A stretch of 64,000 nt of DNA, taken from Paludibacteraceae bacterium (GTDB lineage: Bacteria > Bacteroidota > Bacteroidia > Bacteroidales > Paludibacteraceae). The notes beneath the pieces were generated by a model that worked only from the letters and a program-made list of their open reading frames with translations, was not told where the DNA came from and did not search any database. Position numbers and translations under genes: made by a program. The stretch is taken from NCBI GenBank assembly GCA_017446455.1, contig JAFSQV010000069.1:1-64000 (forward strand), read 5' to 3'. Below are positions 1-7,653 of this stretch, one piece after another (within the stretch, counting starts at the first letter, position 1; each line of letters starts with the position of its first letter).

Positions 1-130
1 AGTTGCGTTTTTGCTTTTTAGTCTTCTTCGTCAGAATGTGACTCTTGTAAGCGTGCTTACGCTTGATTTTACCGGTTCCGGTAAGCGTGAAACGCTTTTT
101 TGCACCGGAGTTCGTTTTTACCTTTGGCAT
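1..130 (-). CDS. rpmI: 50S ribosomal protein L35 (3' end outside window)
   Basis: Reverse-strand reading from an ATG at 130 gives [14 protein letters not shown] followed by a lysine/arginine-rich stretch with HAYKSHIL, the standard start of ribosomal protein L35, a small basic protein of the large subunit. About 43 codons are visible and the rest lies beyond the left edge. It sits 80 nt downstream of infC on the same strand, the usual infC-rpmI-rplT order, so it is probably co-transcribed with infC; rplT would be expected outside the window. Nothing odd is seen. Confidence 0.96.
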   Translation of the reverse strand, partial: MPKVKTNSGAKKRFTLTGTGKIKRKHAYKSHILTKKTKKQKRN

Positions 131-209
131 TTTGTAATAAATTGTTTAATTGTTAATAATTCGTCCGATAGGCAGCGCATAATAAGGTAAGCCTTCGGGC
201 GGTTGTATT

Positions 210-770
210 TTAACCCTTTTGGCTCTTGGGACTGAAGTTGAGGATCATCCTCTTGCCCTCGAGGTTAGGTACATTGTCAGGTTTGCCGTACTCGGCGAGG
301 TCAGCCGCGAAGCGCGCGAGGAGGAGTTCTCCCTGCTCCTTGAAGACGATGGAACGTCCGCGGAAGAAGACATAGGATTTGACTTTGTTGCCTTCCTTGA
401 GGAACTCGATAGCGTGCTTGAGCTTGAAGTTATAGTCATGATCGTCGGTTTGAGGTCCGAAACGGATCTCCTTGACTTCTTGCTTCTTGGCATTGGCTTT
501 GGCCTCTTTTTGCTTTTTCTTGGCAGCGTAAAGGAACTTCTGGTAGTCCACTACACGGCACACGGGCGGAGTCGCAGTCGGAGCTATCTCGACTAAGTCG
601 AGGTTGAGATCATCGGCAATCTTCATTGCCTGCTGGAAGGTGTAGACACCTTGCTCTACATTGTCGCCGACGAGGCGCACTTCCTGAACGTCGCGGATCT
701 TATCATTGATACGATGCGGATCCTCTTTGATAACTCGACCGCCGCGCGGTCTGTTAGGGGTTGTTGCTAT
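210..770 (-). CDS. infC: Translation initiation factor IF-3, AUA start
   Basis: IF-3 binds the 30S subunit and checks the start codon. The protein is about 186 residues, normal for the family, and contains the N-domain text [15 protein letters not shown] and the C-domain [15 protein letters not shown]. No ATG, GTG or TTG in frame precedes this N-domain: the first is a GTG at 680, which would delete about 30 conserved residues. The reading frame opens after a TAG and contains ATA at 768-770, 8 nt after a perfect AGGAGG (779-784), so ATA is very probably the start. Family knowledge: E. coli infC starts with AUU and IF-3 represses its own non-AUG start. Promoter at 848-878; leader about 70 nt. 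thrS, often upstream, is not here. Confidence 0.95.
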   Translation of the reverse strand: MATTPNRPRGGRVIKEDPHRINDKIRDVQEVRLVGDNVEQGVYTFQQAMKIADDLNLDLVEIAPTATPPVCRVVDYQKFLYAAKKKQKEAKANAKKQEVKEIRFGPQTDDHDYNFKLKHAIEFLKEGNKVKSYVFFRGRSIVFKEQGELLLARFAADLAEYGKPDNVPNLEGKRMILNFSPKSQKG

Positions 771-784
771 AGTTTTTTCCTCCT
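768..784 (-). promoter_or_regulatory. Strong SD plus non-canonical ATA start of infC
   Basis: AGGAGG at 779-784 (minus) is separated by 8 nt from ATA at 768-770. Few genes in this window have a strong Shine-Dalgarno sequence, so its presence supports ATA as the initiation codon and fits IF-3 autoregulation through a non-AUG start. Confidence 0.8.
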
Positions 785-847
785 ATAAATAGTTATTAAT
801 ACCGTTTCTCGCGCGGACACAATATGCCCTACCCACGAAAAAGCGCA

Positions 848-878
848 CAAAGGTACGACATTTTTTTGGAACATGCAA
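848..878 (-). promoter_or_regulatory. Bacteroidetes-type promoter of infC
   Basis: On the minus strand TTG (876-878), a 20-nt spacer, then TACCTTTG (848-855), matching the -33/-7 pattern of Bacteroidetes housekeeping promoters. It reads into infC-rpmI. Confidence 0.75.
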
Positions 879-914
879 GAAAATTGATTTTTTTTTCACT
901 TTTTTCTTTATTTA

Positions 915-946
915 TTTGCGCGCGTGAAATATTTTTTGTACTTTTG
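915..946 (+). promoter_or_regulatory. Promoter of the OB-fold lipoprotein gene
   Basis: TTTG (915-918), 20-nt spacer, TACTTTTG (939-946). It diverges from the infC promoter at 848-878. Confidence 0.7.
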
Positions 947-988
947 TGCCAAATTTGTGTAATTATGCAAATCTTAAATACTACATAT

Positions 989-1888
989 ATGAAAACTGCA
1001 GGTAATCGTGCCTTTACGGCTAAGAAAAAGTACATTATCATCGCGACAATGCTGATAGCATTGGTAATGATCAGTTGTGGCGAGCGCCCGTATATCAACC
1101 AGCCGGGTGACAACACGTTTAACAACGAGACTATTCCGATTCTTATTCCGGATACCGAAGGTATCGAGATCTCGATTGACAGTGCCCTCACAATTTGCAA
1201 GAGTATGGCGGTCAACGCAAAGACAGGCGAGTTATACAAGCTCTCGGGTGTAGTGTCGAAGAACACGACCAACCCGATGAACGTGCCCGGCTCGTACACG
1301 AACATCAACTTTGACTTGTCGGACGGCACAGGTTCGATTGCCTGCTACTATATCAATAACATCAACAACCTGCCCTTCCGCAAGAACAGTCAAGTGCCGC
1401 GCGTAGGTTCGAAGGTGACGGTGATAGGTGTGCTAACGTACTATCAGAAGAGCGGTTCGACGAATCCTCCTGTTCCGGAGTTGACGGACGGATACTTGGT
1501 TCGTATCGACTCGATGGTAGCTCCTCCTCCATTCCCGGGTTGCCCGGAGCCGGCTGAGGGACAGATCAGTGCCAGCGATGCCGCTACGAAAGCATTGGCA
1601 TTGGCGAGCGGTAGTACTTCTACCGAGACCTATGACGTACTCGGCGTGGTAACCGAAGTGTTGGAGTTCACGGACGGTAAGGCTACGTATATCATATCGA
1701 GCGACGGCAAGCAGTTCTTTGAGATATATCGCGGCTACGGCATGAACAACTCGCCGTTCCCGGGCAGAGAGTATATCCAGCCGAACGATACGGTAGTCGT
1801 TCATTGCAAGCTCAAGAACTACAACGGTACGCCGGAGACGAACGACAACGCACCGCTCGTAAGTACGACGAATCCCAATTTTAATTGA
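989..1888 (+). CDS. Lipoprotein with two OB-fold-like domains
   Basis: A secreted lipoprotein of 299 residues with no assigned function. The ATG at 989 gives a basic start, a hydrophobic stretch and a lipobox ending in MISCGE (Cys about residue 32); an ATG at 965 is a possible alternative. Two repeats follow, each beginning like ISxDxALxxA and continuing with a strand pattern (KLSGVVSKNTT... and YDVLGVVTEVLEF...) ending in VTVIGVLTYYQ or VVVHCKLKNY. This is the look of Bacteroidetes OB-fold (DUF5689-like) domains that bind oligosaccharide or nucleic acid. The stop codon lies inside a 7-bp repeat array that separates it from the PpiD-like gene. Domain assignment is by pattern only. Confidence 0.75.
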   Translation: MKTAGNRAFTAKKKYIIIATMLIALVMISCGERPYINQPGDNTFNNETIPILIPDTEGIEISIDSALTICKSMAVNAKTGELYKLSGVVSKNTTNPMNVPGSYTNINFDLSDGTGSIACYYINNINNLPFRKNSQVPRVGSKVTVIGVLTYYQKSGSTNPPVPELTDGYLVRIDSMVAPPPFPGCPEPAEGQISASDAATKALALASGSTSTETYDVLGVVTEVLEFTDGKATYIISSDGKQFFEIYRGYGMNNSPFPGREYIQPNDTVVVHCKLKNYNGTPETNDNAPLVSTTNPNFN

Positions 1889-1912
1889 TGATTGATTATT
1901 GATAATTGATAA
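1885..1912 (+). repeat. 7-bp-period array, TTGATNA units
   Basis: Four consecutive 7-mers (TTGATGA, TTGATTA, TTGATAA, TTGATAA) and a degenerate fifth. The first overlaps the stop codon of the upstream lipoprotein gene. Confidence 0.85.
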
Positions 1913-1935
1913 TTAAAAATTATAGTATTAAAAAA

Positions 1936-3936
1936 ATGGCAAGTTTACAAAGAATTAGAAATCATGGCGCCCTGCTGATAGCGATCGTGGGTCTCGCCAT
2001 GTTAGCATTTATCCTCGGAGACTTTTTGAACTCCGGTAGTAGTTTCTTCAACCGCAGTCGTGAGAATGTCGGTGTGATCGAGGGTCAGAAGATTCACTAC
2101 ACGGAGTATGAAGCGGCAAAAGACCAACTGACGGAGGTTTACAAGATTGAGAGTGGCCGCTCGGATTTTGACGAAGACATGAGCGCACAGATCCGCAATC
2201 AAGTATGGAACATGCTGATGATGGACTACACGCTGCGCGCACAGGCCAAGAAAATCGGTATGGATGTTACCGTTGACGAGCTGAGTGAGCTCTGCATCGG
2301 CGAGAATCCTCACCAGATCATTCGCAGCCGTCGCGCTTTCTACGACGAGAACGGTCAGTTCAGTCGTGAGGCAGTGAAGAACCTCATCTCGGCTATCAAT
2401 GACGGTAGCGAAGATGCTGAGCAGAACGCAAACCTGCAGCAAGCTAAGACCTATTGGCTGTACTGGGAGAAAGTTGTTCGTATCAGTCACTTGCAAGAGA
2501 AATACACCGCACTGCTGCAGCACTTGTTGAAGGCTAACTCGCTGGATGCACAGTTTGCATTCGACGCACGCGAGAAGGGCGTAGGCGTAGAGTTCGTTAA
2601 CCAACCGTATTTTGCGGTAGCTGACAGTCTTGTTAAGTACAGCGAGAGCGACATCAAGAAACTCTACAAGCAACACAAAGAGCAATACAAGCAGACCCCG
2701 AACCGCGCGATCAAGTATATCGCGTTCGACATCGTTCCTTCGGAGGATGACTTCAAAGCAGCAGAGACCCTGCTGACGAACCTGAAGGATGAGTTCCGCA
2801 CGACGGAGGACATCAGTCTGGTTGTAAATACCAACTCAGATATCATGTATGACGGTCGTGACTACTCTGAAGAGACCGTTCCGGCTCAGTTCAAGGAGTT
2901 TGCGTTCGCTAAGGGCGCAAAGGCCGGCGACTGCACAGAGATCCTGTTTGAGAACAACACCTACTCGATGGCTCGTATCATGCAAGCCGGCTACTCGCTG
3001 CCTGACTCCGTAGAGTTGAAGGCGATTGTTGAGGATGGTGAGGATCAAGAGTTAGGTTGGTTCAAGGCTGCAGATCTGCCGAAGAACATCGCTGAGCCTG
3101 CGTTCGCAGGCAAGCGCGGCACTCGCTTCACTGTAGCACAAGGTATGGGCGAGCAGACCTTTGAGATCATGGAGCAAGGCAAACCGACTCCGAAAGTGAA
3201 GTTGGCTATCCTCGCACGCGAGGTAACTCCGTCGAGCAAGACCTACTCGATCATCTATAACCAAGCTAAGCAGTTCATCGTAGCTAACCCCAACGCAGAG
3301 TCGCTGGAGGCAGCTGCGCAAGAAGCAGGTATCGCTGTGATCCCGCAATATAACCTGACGGCCAACACCGACAAGGTAGGTCAACTTAAGAACAGCCGTC
3401 CGATCGTTCGCTGGGCTTTTGAGGCCAAAGAGGGTAAGGTATCGGATGTCTTCGAGTGCGGTCAGCAGTTCATCGTAGCTGCGCTGACGGAGGTAAACGA
3501 CGGTGAGTACCGCTCGCTGGAGTCCGTACGTCCGGAACTGGTTTACGAGGCTACCAACAACGCCAAGGCTGCGTATATCAAGAAGCAACTGAAGGACGTT
3601 GAGTCGCTGGAGAAAGCCGCAGAGGTACTGGGTCAACCGATTCAGAATATTGAGCGTGTTTCGTTGGCAGACAGCCGTTTCGGCAATGCCGGCATGGAGC
3701 CCGCTGTCATCGGTAAGGCACTCGCTATCGGCGAGAACGCGCTGAGTGAGCCGATCCAAGGCAATACGGGTGTGTTCGTAGTTCGCACCAATGCCGCTAA
3801 CAACGCAGCAGACGCTTTCAACGCAGAGACAGAGAAAGCACAACTGGCTGCACGCTTCGCTTACCTGCCCTACCAGGCTATGCAACTCATCGAGGAGAAG
3901 GCAGAGGTAACCGACAACCGCGCTAACTTCCAATAA
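1936..3936 (+). CDS. PpiD-like periplasmic peptidyl-prolyl isomerase/chaperone
   Basis: A 666-residue membrane-anchored periplasmic folding factor. The ATG at 1936 (MASLQRIRNHG) is followed by one membrane helix (ALLIAIVGLAMLAFILGDFL, about residues 11-30). Then comes a SurA-N-like segment beginning VGVIEGQKIHYTEYEAAKDQL, long helical linkers, and C-terminal parvulin-like segments (VRWAFEAKEGKVSDVFECGQQFIVAALTEV, about 490-520). Length and order fit Bacteroides PpiD homologs (about 700 residues). An upstream in-frame ATG lies inside the 7-bp array and is less likely. PpiD helps newly exported outer-membrane and periplasmic proteins to fold. Residues needed for isomerase activity were not checked; in this family the domain is often inactive. 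Confidence 0.85.
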   Translation: MASLQRIRNHGALLIAIVGLAMLAFILGDFLNSGSSFFNRSRENVGVIEGQKIHYTEYEAAKDQLTEVYKIESGRSDFDEDMSAQIRNQVWNMLMMDYTLRAQAKKIGMDVTVDELSELCIGENPHQIIRSRRAFYDENGQFSREAVKNLISAINDGSEDAEQNANLQQAKTYWLYWEKVVRISHLQEKYTALLQHLLKANSLDAQFAFDAREKGVGVEFVNQPYFAVADSLVKYSESDIKKLYKQHKEQYKQTPNRAIKYIAFDIVPSEDDFKAAETLLTNLKDEFRTTEDISLVVNTNSDIMYDGRDYSEETVPAQFKEFAFAKGAKAGDCTEILFENNTYSMARIMQAGYSLPDSVELKAIVEDGEDQELGWFKAADLPKNIAEPAFAGKRGTRFTVAQGMGEQTFEIMEQGKPTPKVKLAILAREVTPSSKTYSIIYNQAKQFIVANPNAESLEAAAQEAGIAVIPQYNLTANTDKVGQLKNSRPIVRWAFEAKEGKVSDVFECGQQFIVAALTEVNDGEYRSLESVRPELVYEATNNAKAAYIKKQLKDVESLEKAAEVLGQPIQNIERVSLADSRFGNAGMEPAVIGKALAIGENALSEPIQGNTGVFVVRTNAANNAADAFNAETEKAQLAARFAYLPYQAMQLIEEKAEVTDNRANFQ

Positions 3937-3987
3937 TCGCGCACGCGCGTATTATATATAAGGAATAAAAGCAACATATCACCATGG

Positions 3988-5286
3988 GTGTGGGTACCAA
4001 CGTTGTACTTCACAGAAGGTATCCCATATTTCTTGGTAAACAGCATCTCCGTGATGCTGTTTACCAAAATGGGAGTGCCTAATGACCAGTTGGCGTTCTT
4101 CACGACTCTACTCTATTTCCCGTGGTTCTTAAAGGGTCTCTGGAGCCCGTTTGTGGATATCCTACGCACGAAGCGGTGGTGGATCATCGCGATGCAGGCT
4201 CTGCTTACGATACTTTGTATCGTACTGACCATCAGTCTTCCCCACCCTGCGGCTGACACGATAGCCGCAAAGGCAACTACTGCAGGGACGTTCCGCTTTA
4301 CACTTATTCTCTTTATCATCGCTGCTTTTGCGTCTGCGACACACGATATCGCAGCGGACGGCTATTATATGCTGGCGCACGATAGCCAGAGTCAGGCGGC
4401 TTTCGTAGGGATCCGATCGACCTTTTACCGCATCGCGGCAGTGTTCTCGCAAGGCGTGCTGGTGTATATCGCCGGCTATATAGAGAACACGACGGGCGAT
4501 ATTCCGTTCTCGTGGCAAGTGACGCTGGGCGTGACGAGTGTGCTGATGCTGCTGGTGACGCTCTATCACTCGTTCTTCCTGCCCCGCGCAGCGGAAGATC
4601 AACCGCGTGAAGGCGTGCATGGAAAACAGGTTTGGGCGGAACTCAAGGAGTCGTTTGTGACGTTCTTTACCAAGCCCGGCGTAGCACTCGCAATAACATT
4701 TATGTTATTGTACCGCTTGAGTGAAGGTTTTTTGGTGAAGTTATGCCAGCCGTTTTTAGTGGATAGCAAAGAGTGCTTTCTGCGCGAAGGGCAGATTCTC
4801 GGCGGAGGACTGGGACTGAGCACCGACACGGTAGGAATTTTGTATGGAACGATAGGTGTGGCATGCCTGCTGCTGGGCGGCATTTTAGGCGGGATTTATA
4901 TCTCCCGTAAGGGCTTGAGACGCTCTATTTGGCTGATGGCGGCCGCACTTACTCTGCCGAGTTTCGTCTATTGTTACCTGAGTATGGCGCAGCCCGAGTC
5001 GCTGTGGATTATCGGCACAGCTGTCAGTTTCGAGCAATTCGGCTACGGCTTCGGTTTCACGGCCTACATGATGTATATGATGCATTTCTCAGAGGGGCGC
5101 TATAAGACTTCGCACTACGCGATCTGCACGGCCTTCATGGCGCTGAGTATGATGATACCGGGTTTTGTGGCCGGCGCGATAGAGATGGCGGTGGGTTATA
5201 CGACGTTCTTCTGGATCGCCAACGCGTGCAGCGTGACGACTTTCGCCATTACATATTTTGTATATAAACAATTGAAAAATGAATAA
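3988..5286 (+). CDS. AmpG-like major facilitator transporter
   Basis: An inner-membrane MFS protein of at least 432 residues with about 12 hydrophobic segments. The motif VPTLYFTEGIPYFLVNSISV near the start and WSPFVDILRTKRWW resemble Bacteroidetes AmpG-like muropeptide permeases, so anhydro-muropeptide import is a reasonable but untested role. The start is uncertain. The first conventional start in frame is a GTG at 3988. The codons before it read SPW, which matches the conserved (N)PWxWVPTLYF of the family, so translation may begin upstream, for example at ATA 3976, 11 nt after AAGGA. A long inverted repeat lies at 4022-4074. The stop overlaps pssA by 8 nt. Confidence 0.82.
   Translation: MWVPTLYFTEGIPYFLVNSISVMLFTKMGVPNDQLAFFTTLLYFPWFLKGLWSPFVDILRTKRWWIIAMQALLTILCIVLTISLPHPAADTIAAKATTAGTFRFTLILFIIAAFASATHDIAADGYYMLAHDSQSQAAFVGIRSTFYRIAAVFSQGVLVYIAGYIENTTGDIPFSWQVTLGVTSVLMLLVTLYHSFFLPRAAEDQPREGVHGKQVWAELKESFVTFFTKPGVALAITFMLLYRLSEGFLVKLCQPFLVDSKECFLREGQILGGGLGLSTDTVGILYGTIGVACLLLGGILGGIYISRKGLRRSIWLMAAALTLPSFVYCYLSMAQPESLWIIGTAVSFEQFGYGFGFTAYMMYMMHFSEGRYKTSHYAICTAFMALSMMIPGFVAGAIEMAVGYTTFFWIANACSVTTFAITYFVYKQLKNE
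4022..4074 (+). repeat. Long inverted repeat in the 5' coding region of the MFS gene
   Basis: A perfect 14-bp inverted repeat, TTGGTAAACAGCAT (4033-4046) against 4054-4067 with a 7-nt loop. Outer arms TCCCAT (4022-4027) and ATGGGA (4069-4074) add six more pairs. It starts about 35 nt after the GTG start, so an mRNA hairpin there could affect early translation. Confidence 0.85.
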
Positions 5287-6004
5287 ACGAATCATTCCTG
5301 ATGCTATCACGAGTTGCAACTTGCTTTGCGGCAGTATAGCGGTTTTCCTTGCTACGCAAGGAGCATTCATCTTAGCCTTTGTCTTCATCCTCGCGGGTGC
5401 GTTCTTCGACTTCTTCGACGGTCTGAGTTCCCGCTTGCTGAAAGCACCGAGTCCAATCGGTATTCAGTTGGACTCCTTAGCCGATGATATCACCTTCGGT
5501 TTAGCTCCGGCGATGATGCTCTTCTGTTACCTGCGTCCGATATTAGGATGGTGGGCATTGCTGGCCTTGCTGATGGCTGCTTTTTCTGCGCTGCGCCTGG
5601 CTAAATTCAATGTGGATGAACGCCAACATGCCTCGTTTATCGGTTTGGCTACGCCGGCGAATGCGATCTTCTGGGGAGCGCTGTGCTGCATGCCTATCTC
5701 GGTTATCGCGTACGACTGGATCGCGTGGGTATTACTTGGTCTGTCGCTCGTCAGTTGCTACCTGATGAACGCGGAGATACCGTTCTTCAGCTTCAAGTCC
5801 TTCCGCAAGGATAAGACGGCCGTTATCGGCTTTGTGATCGGTTGCTTAATCTTGATCGGTTTTTGCATCGCGAAGGCGATCGCGGCGAAGCATATCGAGT
5901 TTGCGCTCTTCAGCGGCACGGCTTGTATCCTTTGGTACGTGATACTGAACCTGCTGCTTGTGTTTGCGCCGAAAAATTCTAAACAGCAGAATACCAGCAT
6001 TTAA
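5279..6004 (+). CDS. pssA: CDP-diacylglycerol-serine O-phosphatidyltransferase
   Basis: Makes phosphatidylserine from CDP-diacylglycerol and serine at the inner membrane, the first step toward phosphatidylethanolamine. The 241-residue protein has the CDP-alcohol phosphatidyltransferase signature: D47-G48, R52, G61, D65 and D69, with Ser at 51 where Ala is usual. The surrounding text DFFDGLSSRLLKAPSPIG and LDSLADDITFG fits Bacteroidetes PssA, and several membrane helices follow. The ATG overlaps the end of the MFS gene by 8 nt, so the two are translationally coupled. The last residues (NTSI) are encoded by the first unit of an 11-bp repeat array that runs past the stop codon. Confidence 0.93.
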   Translation: MNKRIIPDAITSCNLLCGSIAVFLATQGAFILAFVFILAGAFFDFFDGLSSRLLKAPSPIGIQLDSLADDITFGLAPAMMLFCYLRPILGWWALLALLMAAFSALRLAKFNVDERQHASFIGLATPANAIFWGALCCMPISVIAYDWIAWVLLGLSLVSCYLMNAEIPFFSFKSFRKDKTAVIGFVIGCLILIGFCIAKAIAAKHIEFALFSGTACILWYVILNLLLVFAPKNSKQQNTSI

Positions 6005-6034
6005 CCAGCATTTTACCAGCATATTACCAGCATA
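5991..6034 (+). repeat. 11-bp-period array, TACCAGCAT core
   Basis: Four consecutive 11-mers (ATACCAGCATT, TAACCAGCATT, TTACCAGCATA, TTACCAGCATA). The first encodes the end of PssA, the second contains its stop codon, and the rest is intergenic. Confidence 0.9.
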
Positions 6035-6054
6035 AGCCCCTTAAAATTTATACT

Positions 6055-7545
6055 ATGCAAAAACATCTCTTTCTGATTTTAACCGTCCTCTTCTCCATCG
6101 GAATGATGGCTGAAGATATCCCGACCGGTTTCTACGATGCCATTAACGGCACACAAGACTCGGTATTGAAATCCACGCTCAGTCTGCTTGTTCGCGGCGG
6201 AGAGCGCTATGATTATGGCGTTACGACCTACCACAGCTCGAGTAATCCTCCCGAGTGGGAAAAGGGCGATCTCAAGGCCTACGGCACCTGGCAGGCTTTG
6301 CCATTGACGGACATGCACCCGGATGGAATTGTGTGGGACATGTATTCCAACTGCGTGCGATACTATCCGAACAAACAAGGCGAGTCAGGCTGTTCGCTTA
6401 ATATTGAGCACTGTTTCCCGAAAAGCTGGTGGGGTGGAGAGGTGAACGATGCCTACAAGGATTTGTATCACCTTAATCCATCCGACCAGCGCGCAAATAG
6501 CCAGAAGAGCAACTATGCGCCCGGACATGTCAATAAAGCCGACAAGTTTGACAACGGGTCCTTTAAAATGGCCAAAGCCGCTAACTCGTCAACCGGATTT
6601 ATCTGTTTTGAACCCGAAGCGCAGTACCGCGGCGATTTTGCCCGTGCTTACTTCTATATCGCAACGGCTTACGAAGATTTTGTATGGAAATCCGGCACCT
6701 CGCCTTTTGACGCAGCCAATGCTTTGGATAACAACTCCTATCTGGAATTCAAGCCATGGTTGATAGAAGTGCTGTTGGATTGGCACCGCGCAGATCCGGT
6801 GAGCGATAAAGAATGCTGCCGTGCAGATCGTATCTCCGATATCCAGCACAACCGTAATCCGTTTATTGACTATCCGGAATTGGTGGAATATATATGGGGA
6901 AACAAGAAGGGACAAGCGGTGGACCTGAATGCCCTCACCTGCGCCTTCCAGACGAATGTGTGTCCGGAACCAATCACGCCGACGCCCGATCCGCAAAAGT
7001 ACGACACACTGATCAACCTGCCGGCTATCGCCAAGAACACTGCTAAGAACTACACAAACGGTACTATTCAGGGCGCTGAAGTGGACGTTCAGAGCAATGG
7101 CACAAGTTCCATCACCATGGGTTCCAGCAACAGAGATGGCGAGATATCGTTCACGGGTATTCAGCTGACAGACACAGCCGTGTTGGCTTTCCGCGCCTCG
7201 CCCTATAATAGCGCCAAGAGCATGCAACTCGATATCTATCTCAATGGCAGCGAAACACCCTTCCGCACCATCAGCGAGACGGTTCAACAAGAGACCCGCA
7301 ATGAGGTGCGTTATCGTGTTACTGTGCCGGCTAACACGCAAACGATACGGATACTATCTGTTGGTGGGAAGACTGATAAACGAGCCTGTATGCAGGAGCT
7401 GTATCTGCTTGCGCCAAAGGCGGGACAAGGCGTCTGTAATACCGGCGAAGAGAAACAAGTTCCGCGCAAAGAAATCCGCGAGGGGAAGATCGTGATTATC
7501 AAAGATAATCGCTCCTACTCTATTTTCGGACAACAAATCCGATAA
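6055..7545 (+). CDS. Secreted endonuclease I family nuclease
   Basis: A 496-residue secreted nuclease. A signal peptide (MQKHLFLILTVLFSIGMMA) is followed by an endonuclease I (EndA/NucM, His-Me finger) domain at about residues 30-270. The core is NIEHCFPKSWWGG with catalytic-type H119, then DLYHLNPSD (136-144) and NSQKSNYAPG. This family degrades DNA or RNA outside the cytoplasm, typically for nutrient scavenging. A C-terminal beta-rich domain (about 320-460) follows. The last 20 residues end in a short tail, IIKDNRSYSIFGQQIR, shared by other secreted proteins here. It lies 50 nt after pssA with the 11-bp array between them; no clear promoter is seen. Confidence 0.9.
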   Translation: MQKHLFLILTVLFSIGMMAEDIPTGFYDAINGTQDSVLKSTLSLLVRGGERYDYGVTTYHSSSNPPEWEKGDLKAYGTWQALPLTDMHPDGIVWDMYSNCVRYYPNKQGESGCSLNIEHCFPKSWWGGEVNDAYKDLYHLNPSDQRANSQKSNYAPGHVNKADKFDNGSFKMAKAANSSTGFICFEPEAQYRGDFARAYFYIATAYEDFVWKSGTSPFDAANALDNNSYLEFKPWLIEVLLDWHRADPVSDKECCRADRISDIQHNRNPFIDYPELVEYIWGNKKGQAVDLNALTCAFQTNVCPEPITPTPDPQKYDTLINLPAIAKNTAKNYTNGTIQGAEVDVQSNGTSSITMGSSNRDGEISFTGIQLTDTAVLAFRASPYNSAKSMQLDIYLNGSETPFRTISETVQQETRNEVRYRVTVPANTQTIRILSVGGKTDKRACMQELYLLAPKAGQGVCNTGEEKQVPRKEIREGKIVIIKDNRSYSIFGQQIR

Positions 7546-7653
7546 GTTTGTCAATTTTTCCACATTTATCGCGAATATCTGCACGCGCGCGTGACGAAAA
7601 TTGTGTAATTTTGCACCCGAATTTGGATACATACATTTAACACAAACTATCAT

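Noticed and set aside
7606..7613. Promoter of IgGFc paralog 1 at TAATTTTG
   Set aside because: The -7 match is good but no TTG lies 19-21 nt upstream as in all other promoters here, so it was not listed as a promoter feature.
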